Shown piece by piece: positions 1-6,202 of a DNA stretch of 14,732 nt. The translations under genes and the position numbers were made by a program. The notes beneath the pieces are model-generated. The model saw nothing but the letters and a program-made list of their open reading frames with translations. It was not told the DNA's origin and ran no database searches. The stretch is from Candidatus Neomicrothrix sp. UBA7884 (GTDB lineage Bacteria > Actinomycetota > Acidimicrobiia > Acidimicrobiales > MedAcidi-G1): positions 1-14,732 of the forward strand of contig DLRQ01000005.1 of the NCBI GenBank assembly GCA_002501135.1, in the 5' to 3' direction. Numbering within the stretch: position 1 is the first letter of the stretch; the number at the start of each line of letters is the position of its first letter.

Positions 1-101
1 TCCAGATAGCCGAGCCCCAGGCGGTCAGCCACGCCACGCGCCACCGTGGACTTCCCCGAACCGGCGGGACCATCGATGGCAATGACCCTCAGGTCGCTCA
101 T
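1..101 (-). CDS. cmk: Cytidylate kinase, N-terminal part (cut by left window edge)
   Basis: Cytidylate kinase phosphorylates CMP and dCMP with ATP in the cytoplasm. Only the first 33 or so codons are visible, beginning MSDLRVIAIDGPAGSGKSTV. The segment GPAGSGKS at residues 11-18 is a P-loop (Walker A), and the IDGPAGSGKST context is characteristic of bacterial Cmk. The ATG at 99-101 overlaps the aroA stop codon in an ATGA (98-101), so translation is probably coupled to aroA. The aroA-cmk pairing is common in bacteria, and in M. tuberculosis cmk also lies just after the scpA-scpB-rluB group. The rest of the gene, including the CMP-binding region, lies outside the window, so its integrity cannot be judged. 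Confidence 0.9.
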   Translation of the reverse strand, partial: MSDLRVIAIDGPAGSGKSTVARGVADRLGLGYL

Positions 102-1348
102 GCCCGCAGGCTCTCAAGGTCACGACCAAAGGCCGGGTAGCTGGTGTCCACGGCCTCCCAGCCTGACACGACCGTCGGCCCCTCTGCCACGAGCGCTGCC
201 ACCGCACTGGCCATGGCAATCCGGTGGTCGCCGTGGGAATCCACCTCGGCACCTTGCATCGGCCCACCCACCACGATCAGGTCGTCGCCCTCAACGCGCA
301 CCCGGGCACCCATGGCCCCCAGCTCAGACGAAATGGTCGCCATGCGGTCCGTCTCCTTCACACGCAGCTCCCCCACCCCGCAGAACCGTGTCTCTCCCTC
401 GGCGCAGGCTGCCGCCACGGCCAGCACCGGCACCTCGTCGACGAGGCCGGGCACCTCGGCGGCCTCGACCACTGTCCCTTTCAGGGCCGACGCCCCAACG
501 CTCAGGTCGCCGCTGACGGCGTCGTGGGTGATGTCGGCGCCCATACGGGCAAGAACGTCGACGAACCCTGTGCGAACCGGACCCGAATACACGTTTTCCA
601 CAACGACATCCGAGCCCTCAACGATCGCAGCGGCAACAGCCCAGAAGGCCGCCTGAGAGGGGTCGCCAGCAACCCTGTGGGTGAACGCCACGGGCCGACC
701 CGGCTGCACCGTCACGCCGCCAGGGCCCGTGATCACCTCGATGCCGAAGGCCGCCATGAGTTCCTCGGTGTGGGCCCGTGTCGGCTCGGACTCGACGACC
801 GTCGTGGGGCCATCGGCCGACAGGCCCGCAAACAGGACACAACCCTTCACCTGGGCGCTCGCCATGGGTGGCGCATACTCCACGCCGTGCAACCCGCCAC
901 CGTCAATCGTGAGCGGCGCCAGCGCCGAACCGTCGACACCGCAGATGTCGGCCCCCATCGCCCGGAGCGGGTCGACCACTCGGTCCATGGGGCGCCGCCT
1001 GATGGACTCGTCACCGTCGAGCACCGACGTGAACGCCAGACCGGCCAGCATCCCCGCCAACAGACGAATGCCCGTGCCCGAGTTGCCCACGTACAGCGAC
1101 CCGCCGGCGGGCCCCAGGCCGCCACCGGTGATCGACACCACCCCGTCGACCACCTCGACACCCGCACCCAGAGCCTCCACGATGGACACCGTGTGGGCCA
1201 CATCATCGCCATCACTGAGGCCCGTAATCTCAGACGTACCGTCGGCCAGGCCCGCCAGCATCACCACCCTGTGGGAAATGGACTTGTCGCCGGGCACCGA
1301 GAGCCGGCCGATGAGCGGCCCGCCGGGTGAAACGGCGAGGGAGGTCAC
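98..1348 (-). CDS. aroA: 3-phosphoshikimate 1-carboxyvinyltransferase (EPSP synthase)
   Basis: This enzyme makes 5-enolpyruvylshikimate-3-phosphate from shikimate-3-phosphate and PEP, the sixth step of the shikimate pathway. The product is 416 aa, a normal length. Visible family motifs are PGDKSISHR (19-27), GNSGTGIR (88-95), SAQVK (164-168), RAHTE (191-195), the catalytic Asp/Glu region LVDEVPVLAVAAA (from 302), RVKETDR (329-335) and GDHRIAMA (373-380). The overall pattern resembles the class II (CP4-like) enzymes, but the PEP-loop position that is Ala in CP4 is Gly here, and the NPTRTG segment is replaced by GPVRTG. The start is GTG at 1346-1348, overlapping the tyrA stop as GTGA. The stop overlaps the cmk start, so the gene sits in a tyrA-aroA-cmk operon. 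Confidence 0.96.
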   Translation of the reverse strand: MTSLAVSPGGPLIGRLSVPGDKSISHRVVMLAGLADGTSEITGLSDGDDVAHTVSIVEALGAGVEVVDGVVSITGGGLGPAGGSLYVGNSGTGIRLLAGMLAGLAFTSVLDGDESIRRRPMDRVVDPLRAMGADICGVDGSALAPLTIDGGGLHGVEYAPPMASAQVKGCVLFAGLSADGPTTVVESEPTRAHTEELMAAFGIEVITGPGGVTVQPGRPVAFTHRVAGDPSQAAFWAVAAAIVEGSDVVVENVYSGPVRTGFVDVLARMGADITHDAVSGDLSVGASALKGTVVEAAEVPGLVDEVPVLAVAAACAEGETRFCGVGELRVKETDRMATISSELGAMGARVRVEGDDLIVVGGPMQGAEVDSHGDHRIAMASAVAALVAEGPTVVSGWEAVDTSYPAFGRDLESLRA

Positions 1349-2406
1349 GTCAGCGGGCCCGATGTGGGCCTGTAGCCCTTGGCCATGAGCCCGCCCTTGA
1401 GGCGTTCAACAAGGCCGGTCTCGACGATCAACAGCACCACACCACGGTCACCCTCGGCCGAGTGGGCAATCTCCAGGTCGTAGATGTTCACGTCCAACTC
1501 GGTGGCCAACGTGGCAATGGCGGCAATCTCACCGTGCCGGTCCGGAATGGGCACACGCACCTCAGCCAGCTCCGACGGCCGCGGCGCACCTGTCGGCAGG
1601 CTCACCCGGGCGGCCCTGGCGGTCTCAAGACGGGCCAGCAGGCCATCGCGGTCCGAGTCGACCACCTCACGGCGCACGACCCCCAGAGCTGCGATCAGGT
1701 CGTCGAGCACCTCGGCAATGGCGTGGCTGTTCTCAGCGCAGATGTCAGGCCAGATGCCCGGATGCCCCGCAGCCACCCGCGTCATGTCGCGAAACCCACC
1801 GGCGGCCAGGCGCAATACGGCGTAGTGCTCCTCCGAACGGGAAGCCGCAAGGCCCATGAGGGTCGCAGCGGTCAGGTGCGGCACATGCGACACCAGCGCC
1901 ACAAGACCATCGTGTCGATCAGGCGACAAGGTCACCACCTCGGCACCAAGGGAGGCGACCGTCGTGCGCACACGGGCGAACGCAGCGTCGTCGGTGCCCC
2001 CACCGGGGGTGAGCACCCAGTTGGTATCAACGAACATGTCCGCAGAGGCACCCTCAAGGCCGTCCTGTTCCGAGCCGGCCATCGGGTGGCCGCCCACGAA
2101 ACGCGGATCATCGACAGCCGAGACAACCGGAACCTTCACGCTGCCCACATCGGTAACAAGCCCCGACGGCGAGGCAGCGAGCGCCTCACTGACCGCATCG
2201 GCAATGTAGGCAACCGGGGTCGCCACAAAGGTCACCTCGGCGACCGGATCCCAGCCCGCTGAGTCGATCACACCCATCTCAAGAGCCGTCGCCAGACGAG
2301 CCTCGTCGCTGTCTACACCGCTCACGTGCCAGCCACACTCACGAAGCGCCAGACCGATCGAACCACCGATAAGGCCCACGCCCACAACGGTCGCACGGCC
2401 GATCAT
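1345..2406 (-). CDS. tyrA: Prephenate dehydrogenase with C-terminal ACT domain
   Basis: TyrA oxidatively decarboxylates prephenate to 4-hydroxyphenylpyruvate, the route to tyrosine. The product is 353 aa. Residues 5-18 (VVGVGLIGGSIG region) form the Rossmann nucleotide-binding loop. GGHPMAG (105-111) carries the expected catalytic His107. SHVPH (173-177) and GGFRDMTR (203-210) are typical of the helical dimerisation domain. Residues about 282-345 look like an ACT domain, usually the tyrosine feedback site. The start is ATG at 2404-2406 with only a weak upstream GAGAG. The start is overlapped by the stop codon of a possible 19-codon leader ORF. The stop overlaps the aroA GTG start (GTGA). An 86-base gap separates it from rluB, suggesting its own promoter. 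No chorismate mutase domain is present. Confidence 0.94.
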   Translation of the reverse strand: MIGRATVVGVGLIGGSIGLALRECGWHVSGVDSDEARLATALEMGVIDSAGWDPVAEVTFVATPVAYIADAVSEALAASPSGLVTDVGSVKVPVVSAVDDPRFVGGHPMAGSEQDGLEGASADMFVDTNWVLTPGGGTDDAAFARVRTTVASLGAEVVTLSPDRHDGLVALVSHVPHLTAATLMGLAASRSEEHYAVLRLAAGGFRDMTRVAAGHPGIWPDICAENSHAIAEVLDDLIAALGVVRREVVDSDRDGLLARLETARAARVSLPTGAPRPSELAEVRVPIPDRHGEIAAIATLATELDVNIYDLEIAHSAEGDRGVVLLIVETGLVERLKGGLMAKGYRPTSGPLT

Positions 2407-2462
2407 GACCGGACTCTCAACAGGTCGGGCCGCGCCGCGGCCGGGGACAGACGGGTTGCCAT
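2403..2462 (-). CDS. Possible 19-codon leader ORF upstream of tyrA
   Basis: An ATG at 2460-2462 opens a short frame reading MATRLSPAAARPDLLRVRS and ending in TGA at 2403-2405. That stop overlaps the tyrA start codon as ATGA, the same arrangement used by the genes downstream. A TANNNT hexamer (TAGCAT) lies 8 bases before the ATG, so the ORF could begin a leaderless transcript. The frame differs from that of tyrA, so it is not an N-terminal extension. The peptide has no Tyr, Phe or Trp, so classical ribosome attenuation by aromatic residues is unlikely. Its role would be translational coupling, if it is translated at all. In GC-rich DNA a 19-codon frame can arise by chance, hence the low confidence. 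Confidence 0.35.
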   Translation of the reverse strand: MATRLSPAAARPDLLRVRS

Positions 2463-2470
2463 GGCCGTCG

Positions 2471-2476
2471 ATGCTA
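2471..2476 (-). promoter_or_regulatory. Candidate -10 element (TAGCAT) for the tyrA-aroA-cmk operon
   Basis: TAGCAT on the minus strand matches the TANNNT form of an actinobacterial -10 hexamer. It lies in the only sizeable gap between rluB and tyrA and sits 8 bases before the ATG of the short leader ORF. No convincing -35 element is visible at the usual distance. A 10-base palindrome overlaps its upstream half. Confidence 0.4.
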
Positions 2477-2483
2477 CCGGTAG
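2474..2483. repeat. Perfect 10-bp palindrome CTACCGGTAG overlapping the candidate tyrA promoter
   Basis: CTACCGGTAG is a perfect inverted repeat. Flanking GATG and CATC extend it as an imperfect dyad with a three-base asymmetry. It shares three bases with the candidate -10 hexamer, so a repressor bound there could block tyrA transcription. It could also be a weak hairpin at the end of rluB, although no T-tract follows. Which, if either, is not decided by the sequence. Confidence 0.3.
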
Positions 2484-2492
2484 ACCCATCGG

Positions 2493-3248
2493 CTACTGGC
2501 CCGGTTTGTCGGCCACCGCCTGCTCCAGAGAGCGCAGTTCCTCAACATCCAACTCACGGAACGAACCCGGCGCCAGGGACCTGTCGGCAATAGGGCCCAC
2601 ACGGGTGCGAACCAGGCGCACCACCGGATGGCCCACGGCCTCACACATACGGCGCACCTGGCGGTTGCGCCCCTCGTGGATCGTCAACTTCACGACCGAC
2701 GGATCCATCAGCGAGGCCCTGGCCTCGGCCGTCATCCCGTCGTCGAGCTCCACGCCCTCCCGCAACGAACGCAGGGCAGCCCGACTGGGTTCACCGTCGA
2801 CCTCGGCCACGTACTCCTTTTCGACTCCGTAGGACGGATGGGTCAGGCGATGCGCCAACTCTCCGTCGTTGGTTAGAAGCAACAGGCCCTCGGTGTCGGC
2901 ATCGAGGCGCCCAACCGGGAACACCCTTGGCTCACCGGGAACCAGGTCGACAACGATGGGGCGCCCCTGCGGATCATCAGCCGTCGTAACCACACCGGCC
3001 GGCTTGTTGAGCAGGTAGTAGACAAGGCCCGGTCGGACCCCTATCGGCGCACCGTCAACTGCCACCAGCGCCGACTCGGGATCTACCCGCCGCCCCAGCA
3101 CAGCCACCTCGCCGTTCACGGTCACCCGCCCAGCTGCGATCAGGTCATCGCACTTTCGGCGGCTGCCGAAGCCCACACGGGCAAGCACCTTCTGGAGGCG
3201 TACATCCTCGGCCGGCTCCCGGCTGACGGGCCCTTCAGGTTCGGTCAC
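2493..3248 (-). CDS. rluB: 23S rRNA pseudouridine synthase, RluB/RsuA family
   Basis: Enzymes of this family isomerise a specific uridine to pseudouridine; RluB acts on 23S rRNA near the peptidyl-transferase centre. With the GTG start at 3246-3248 the product is 251 aa. An S4 RNA-binding domain covers residues about 16-65 (VRLQKVLARVGFGSRRK...), followed by the synthase domain with YYLLNKPAG (77-85), the catalytic loop GRLDADTEG (Asp116) and EGRNRQVRRM near 192-201. The chosen GTG is 2 bases past the scpB stop. An in-frame ATG at 3291-3293 would add 15 residues and overlap scpB by 43 bases; the added residues are basic and look unlike the family, but this start cannot be excluded. The scpA-scpB-rluB order is widely conserved. 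Exact target specificity is inferred from family and context. Confidence 0.92.
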   Translation of the reverse strand: MTEPEGPVSREPAEDVRLQKVLARVGFGSRRKCDDLIAAGRVTVNGEVAVLGRRVDPESALVAVDGAPIGVRPGLVYYLLNKPAGVVTTADDPQGRPIVVDLVPGEPRVFPVGRLDADTEGLLLLTNDGELAHRLTHPSYGVEKEYVAEVDGEPSRAALRSLREGVELDDGMTAEARASLMDPSVVKLTIHEGRNRQVRRMCEAVGHPVVRLVRTRVGPIADRSLAPGSFRELDVEELRSLEQAVADKPGQ

Positions 3249-3250
3249 GA

Positions 3251-3937
3251 CTACGTACGGTCGTCGACGGGCACCTCGGTGTCGGACCCGCATTCAGGCT
3301 CGCCACCGACCTCTGCCTCTGCCTCTGCCTCCAACTCGACCACATCGGGTTCGGCCAGCAAACCACGCTCAAGGGCCTCGACGAGCTCAGGGCCCGGCAC
3401 GAAGTCACCCAGCGACGGCAGGTCAGACACCTGGTCGATGCCCATGCTCTCAAGAAACCCCTGGGAGGTGCCGAACATGAGGGCGTTGCCGGGCCCGGGA
3501 TCGGTCGCCACCACCTCGATGTAGCCGCGCTGCTGCAGCGTGCGGATCACCGTGTCGACATCGACGCCCCGGATGGCCGACACCTGGTTGCGAGAAATGG
3601 GCTGCTTGTAGGCCACGATCGCCAGAGTTTCCAGAGCCGCCGACGTGAGGCGGCTGTGCTGGCCCTCCAGGACGAAACGCTCTACCCACTCGGCCTGGGC
3701 CGGATGACTCTGGAAGCGGTAGCCACCACCAACCCTGAGCAGCACGAAACCCCGCCCCTCGGCCTCGTACCCATCAGCCAGAGATGAACAGATGGCCTCC
3801 ACCTTCTTCGTGGGCATCTCCATCAGCTGCGCCAACAGATTCGGCGCCACCGGATCGACCGACACCATCAAGATGGCCTCGATGGCCCGCCTGATGTCGG
3901 AATCGTCGTCTTCGCCGATCATTGCCTCGTCACCCAC
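3251..3937 (-). CDS. scpB: Segregation and condensation protein B
   Basis: ScpB binds ScpA and SMC to form the condensin complex that compacts and separates chromosomes. The product is 228 aa. Residues about 14-75 form the first winged-helix domain and about 97-165 the second. The family signature LTSAALETLAIVAYKQPISR (97-116), IRGVDVDTVIRTL and the FGTSQGFLESMGI segment (155-167) are all present. The C-terminus is an acidic tail containing EAEAEAEV, encoded by a hexanucleotide repeat. The start is taken as GTG at 3935-3937, 4 bases after the scpA stop, because GAGGG sits 8 bases upstream; the ATG at 3920-3922 would shorten the product by five residues. rluB follows directly. Confidence 0.95.
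   Translation of the reverse strand: MGDEAMIGEDDDSDIRRAIEAILMVSVDPVAPNLLAQLMEMPTKKVEAICSSLADGYEAEGRGFVLLRVGGGYRFQSHPAQAEWVERFVLEGQHSRLTSAALETLAIVAYKQPISRNQVSAIRGVDVDTVIRTLQQRGYIEVVATDPGPGNALMFGTSQGFLESMGIDQVSDLPSLGDFVPGPELVEALERGLLAEPDVVELEAEAEAEVGGEPECGSDTEVPVDDRT
3311..3331. repeat. Hexanucleotide tandem repeat in the 3' end of scpB
   Basis: The unit CTCTGC (plus strand) is repeated three times and followed by a partial fourth. On the coding strand it reads GAG GCA repeated, giving Glu-Ala dipeptides in the acidic tail of ScpB. Gain or loss of a unit would keep the frame, so the tail length can vary without breaking the gene. Confidence 0.85.
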
Positions 3938-3941
3938 CGGG

Positions 3942-4715
3942 TCAGCCCTCGTACACGTCGATCAGGTCTATCTCGGCCCGGTCGGCGCCAGGGCGCCAAC
4001 TCACGTGGATATCACCGAACGTATCCACCTGGTCGATCTCGACAATGCCCTGCTTGAACAACTCCAGCACCGCCAGGAACCGCACCACGATGGCGATGCG
4101 GTCGACCATGCCCTCGGTGAGGCTCTTAAACGTGACAGTGCCCTCATGGGGAATCTCGTCGACCATCTGGCACACCGCGTCGGCCACGCTCACCCTTATG
4201 GGGGCGATGTGTTCAGTGTCGATGTGAAACACCGGCTTTGGCGCCAGGGCCCGCCGGCCGGCGTCGCGCAGGTCAACCGGCGACACCCCCGCCAGGAGAT
4301 CTGGTGCCAGATGCAAGAAGGCGTCTTCAAGACCTGCACGCCTCGGCCATGACAGCGACGCATCGGCAGCCAGACGACGCAACTGGACAGCTGCATCCTT
4401 GAAGGTCTTGCACTCGAGCAACCGCGCCAGCAGCAGGTCGCGTTCCTCCCAGAGACCAAACTCGTCGTCAATGTCGAACCGGTCGTCGGTCGGCAACAGA
4501 CGCCTGGTCTTGAGCTCCAGAAGAATCGCAGCGATCAGCAGGAACTCGGTCGCCATCTCCAGGTCACACGAATCCATGTTCTCCAACTCGGCCAGGTAGG
4601 CGTCGACAATCGACGACAGTGAGACCTCGTAGAGCTCAACCTCCTCGCGCAGGATGAGGTTCAACAACAGGTCAAAAGGGCCCTCGTAGACCGGGGTGGA
4701 AACCGTGACGCTCAC
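3942..4715 (-). CDS. scpA: Segregation and condensation protein A
   Basis: ScpA is the kleisin subunit that bridges the SMC heads and binds ScpB. The product is 257 aa, a usual length. The N-terminal domain opens with the kleisin signature VYEGPFDLLLNLI (9-21). The segment ATEFLLIAAILLELKTRRLLP (from residue 55) is the conserved helix of the family. The C-terminal winged helix (about 190-257) contains FKSLTEGMVDRIAIVVRFLAVLELFKQG. The start is GTG at 4713-4715. There is no strong Shine-Dalgarno sequence, but a TAGGGT hexamer lies 7 bases upstream, suggesting a leaderless transcript for scpA-scpB-rluB. It is transcribed divergently from the small secreted-protein gene across an 87-base gap. 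Confidence 0.95.
   Translation of the reverse strand: MSVTVSTPVYEGPFDLLLNLILREEVELYEVSLSSIVDAYLAELENMDSCDLEMATEFLLIAAILLELKTRRLLPTDDRFDIDDEFGLWEERDLLLARLLECKTFKDAAVQLRRLAADASLSWPRRAGLEDAFLHLAPDLLAGVSPVDLRDAGRRALAPKPVFHIDTEHIAPIRVSVADAVCQMVDEIPHEGTVTFKSLTEGMVDRIAIVVRFLAVLELFKQGIVEIDQVDTFGDIHVSWRPGADRAEIDLIDVYEG
3946..3950 (-). promoter_or_regulatory. Ribosome binding site GAGGG for scpB
   Basis: GAGGG on the minus strand is 8 bases before the GTG at 3935-3937. It lies inside the last codons of scpA and supports GTG over the downstream ATG as the scpB start. Confidence 0.5.
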
Positions 4716-4722
4716 AGGCCAG

Positions 4723-4728
4723 ACCCTA
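4723..4728 (-). promoter_or_regulatory. Candidate leaderless -10 element (TAGGGT) for scpA-scpB-rluB
   Basis: TAGGGT fits TANNNT and is separated from the scpA GTG by 7 bases, placing the likely transcription start at or next to the start codon. It lies in the divergent intergenic region, where a promoter is required. No clear -35 hexamer is visible. Confidence 0.55.
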
Positions 4729-4790
4729 CGCCGTGGCCCCCATCACACGACGGACACCGCCGCCTGACTTCGCCGATCTGTTGGCCGCTG

Positions 4791-4796
4791 TAGCCT
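4791..4796 (+). promoter_or_regulatory. Candidate leaderless -10 element (TAGCCT) for the small secreted protein gene
   Basis: TAGCCT fits TANNNT and is followed by 6 bases and then the GTG at 4803. It is the plus-strand counterpart of the scpA hexamer in the same 87-base divergent gap. There is no Shine-Dalgarno sequence before the GTG, as expected if the transcript begins at the start codon. Confidence 0.5.
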
Positions 4797-4802
4797 CGTC
4801 TG

Positions 4803-5177
4803 GTGGCGATTCCGAGCAGCGGCAGCATCCCCCGACCCGTAATCCAGTTTCTGGCCTTCGCGTTCGCCGGGCTCATCGCCATTGCGATCGGAAGCCAGTT
4901 CCTGTGGGGTGGTGAGTCTGAGGCACCCCCCACGACCCGTGCACCGGCCCCGGTGACAACCACCACCCGGTCGCCGTACTGGATGAACAAGTACGGCTGG
5001 GACTACAAGGCCTTCCTCGACAACATGGCCACCATCCCCGACTGCAGCGGCCTCCACAGCGAATACATCCGTGCCCTGCAGGGCAACGCCGAGATCAACG
5101 CCCAGTTCGGCACCGGTACCGCCGACCTCATGGAGTACATCTTCAACACCCAGGACTCCGCCGGCTGCTTCGGCTGA
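4803..5177 (+). CDS. Small membrane-anchored extracytoplasmic protein, function unknown
   Basis: I do not recognise a named family. The 124-aa product has a short N-terminus, one hydrophobic segment at about residues 13-35 (VIQFLAFAFAGLIAIAIG and onward), a Pro/Thr-rich linker at about 41-56 (APPTTRAPAPVTTTTR), and a C-terminal region of about 68 residues. That region holds two cysteines, Cys81 and Cys122, which could form a disulfide outside the cell. The layout suggests a signal anchor or uncleaved signal peptide with the C-terminal domain exported; there is no lipobox cysteine. The pattern DCSGLH...GTADLMEYI...AGC resembles small secreted domains I associate with actinobacteria, but no function is established. 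The start is GTG at 4803, supported by the candidate leaderless promoter. trpS follows after 44 bases with its own promoter candidate. Confidence 0.75.
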   Translation: MAIPSSGSIPRPVIQFLAFAFAGLIAIAIGSQFLWGGESEAPPTTRAPAPVTTTTRSPYWMNKYGWDYKAFLDNMATIPDCSGLHSEYIRALQGNAEINAQFGTGTADLMEYIFNTQDSAGCFG

Positions 5178-5207
5178 ACGGTCCCAACCACCCCCGCCCC
5201 GCACCGG

Positions 5208-5213
5208 TACCCT
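5208..5213 (+). promoter_or_regulatory. Candidate leaderless -10 element (TACCCT) for trpS
   Basis: TACCCT fits TANNNT and lies 8 bases before the trpS ATG. The 44-base gap contains no Shine-Dalgarno sequence at the normal distance and is far too short for a T-box leader. A GGTACC palindrome (5206-5211) overlaps the hexamer. Confidence 0.5.
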
Positions 5214-5221
5214 GACCGGCC

Positions 5222-6202
5222 ATGGCAAGGGTCTTCTCGGGCATCAAGCCCACCGGCGATGTACACCTCGGCAACCTGCTGGGGGCCCTCAACAACTGGG
5301 TCGCCCTCCAGGACCAGGCCGAATCCGTCTACTGCGTCGTCGACTTGCACGCCCTCACGGTCCCCCACGACCCTGAGTCCCTTCGCTCCGACACCCTCTC
5401 GCTGGCCCAGGTGCTGTTCGCAGTAGGCCTCGACCCCGACCGCTGCACCGTCTTCGTCCAGAGCCACGTGCACGAACACACCGAATGCGCCTGGATCATG
5501 GAATGCACCGCCGCATTCGGCGAACTTCGCCGCATGACCCAGTTCAAGGACAAGTCCGAAAGCGCCTCCTTCGTATCCGGCGGGCTCTTCACCTACCCGG
5601 CACTGCAGTCCTCCGACATCCTCCTCTACGACACCGACCAGGTCCCCGTCGGCGAAGACCAGCGCCAGCACGTCGAACTCACCCGCGACATCGCCATCCG
5701 CTTCAACCACCGCTTCGGCGAGACCTTCGTGGTTCCAGAAGCTGTTGTCCCACCTACAGGAGCCAGGGTCATGGACCTCCAGAACCCCACCTCCAAGATG
5801 TCCAAGTCCGACGAGAGCCCCCAGGGCACCATCCGCGTCCTCGACGACCCCGCCGTAATCGAAAAAAAGGTCAAGCGGTCGGTCACCGACAGCGAAAGCG
5901 AGGTCCGCTTCGACCCCGCCGAAAAACCCGGCGTATCAAACCTGCTCTCCATCCTCGGGGCCTCAACCGGCCAGACCCCCCAGCAGGCCGCAGACGGCAT
6001 CGAACGCTACGGAGACCTCAAGGCCGCAACCGCCGAGGCCCTCATCGAGATGCTCCGCCCCATCCAGGAGCGCTACAACGAACTTGCAGCCGACCCGGCC
6101 GAAACCACCCGGCTGCTCGCAGTCGGAGCAGACAAGGCCCGCCAGGTCGCATCGGCAACGGTTGGCCGAGCCAAGACCAATATGGGCCTGTTGCCAGCCT
6201 GA
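5222..6202 (+). CDS. trpS: Tryptophanyl-tRNA synthetase
   Basis: TrpS charges tRNA-Trp with tryptophan using ATP. The product is 326 aa, the usual bacterial length, and a class I synthetase. The HIGH-type motif is HLGN (15-18) within SGIKPTGDVHLGNLLGAL. The KMSKS motif is exact at 192-196. Asp132 in SSDILLYDTDQVPVGEDQ corresponds to the tryptophan-recognising Asp of the Bacillus enzyme, and GEDQ (144-147) is also conserved. The start is ATG at 5222 with a TACCCT hexamer 8 bases upstream. Its TGA stop (6200-6202) directly abuts the stop of the convergent HD-domain gene with no spacer. It is not in a trp operon here. The M. tuberculosis block has other genes between pyrG and scpA. Confidence 0.97.
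   Translation: MARVFSGIKPTGDVHLGNLLGALNNWVALQDQAESVYCVVDLHALTVPHDPESLRSDTLSLAQVLFAVGLDPDRCTVFVQSHVHEHTECAWIMECTAAFGELRRMTQFKDKSESASFVSGGLFTYPALQSSDILLYDTDQVPVGEDQRQHVELTRDIAIRFNHRFGETFVVPEAVVPPTGARVMDLQNPTSKMSKSDESPQGTIRVLDDPAVIEKKVKRSVTDSESEVRFDPAEKPGVSNLLSILGASTGQTPQQAADGIERYGDLKAATAEALIEMLRPIQERYNELAADPAETTRLLAVGADKARQVASATVGRAKTNMGLLPA

Noticed and set aside
224..1330. A 368-codon plus-strand frame opposite aroA
   Set aside because: It lies wholly inside aroA on the other strand and has no domain-like sequence or start signal.
2403..2462. Classical aromatic amino acid attenuation at the tyrA leader
   Set aside because: The 19-residue peptide contains no Tyr, Phe or Trp, and no terminator with a T-tract lies between it and tyrA.
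5178..5221. A T-box or attenuator before trpS
   Set aside because: The gap is only 44 bases, with no specifier loop, no conserved T-box sequence and no terminator hairpin. A leaderless promoter explains it better.
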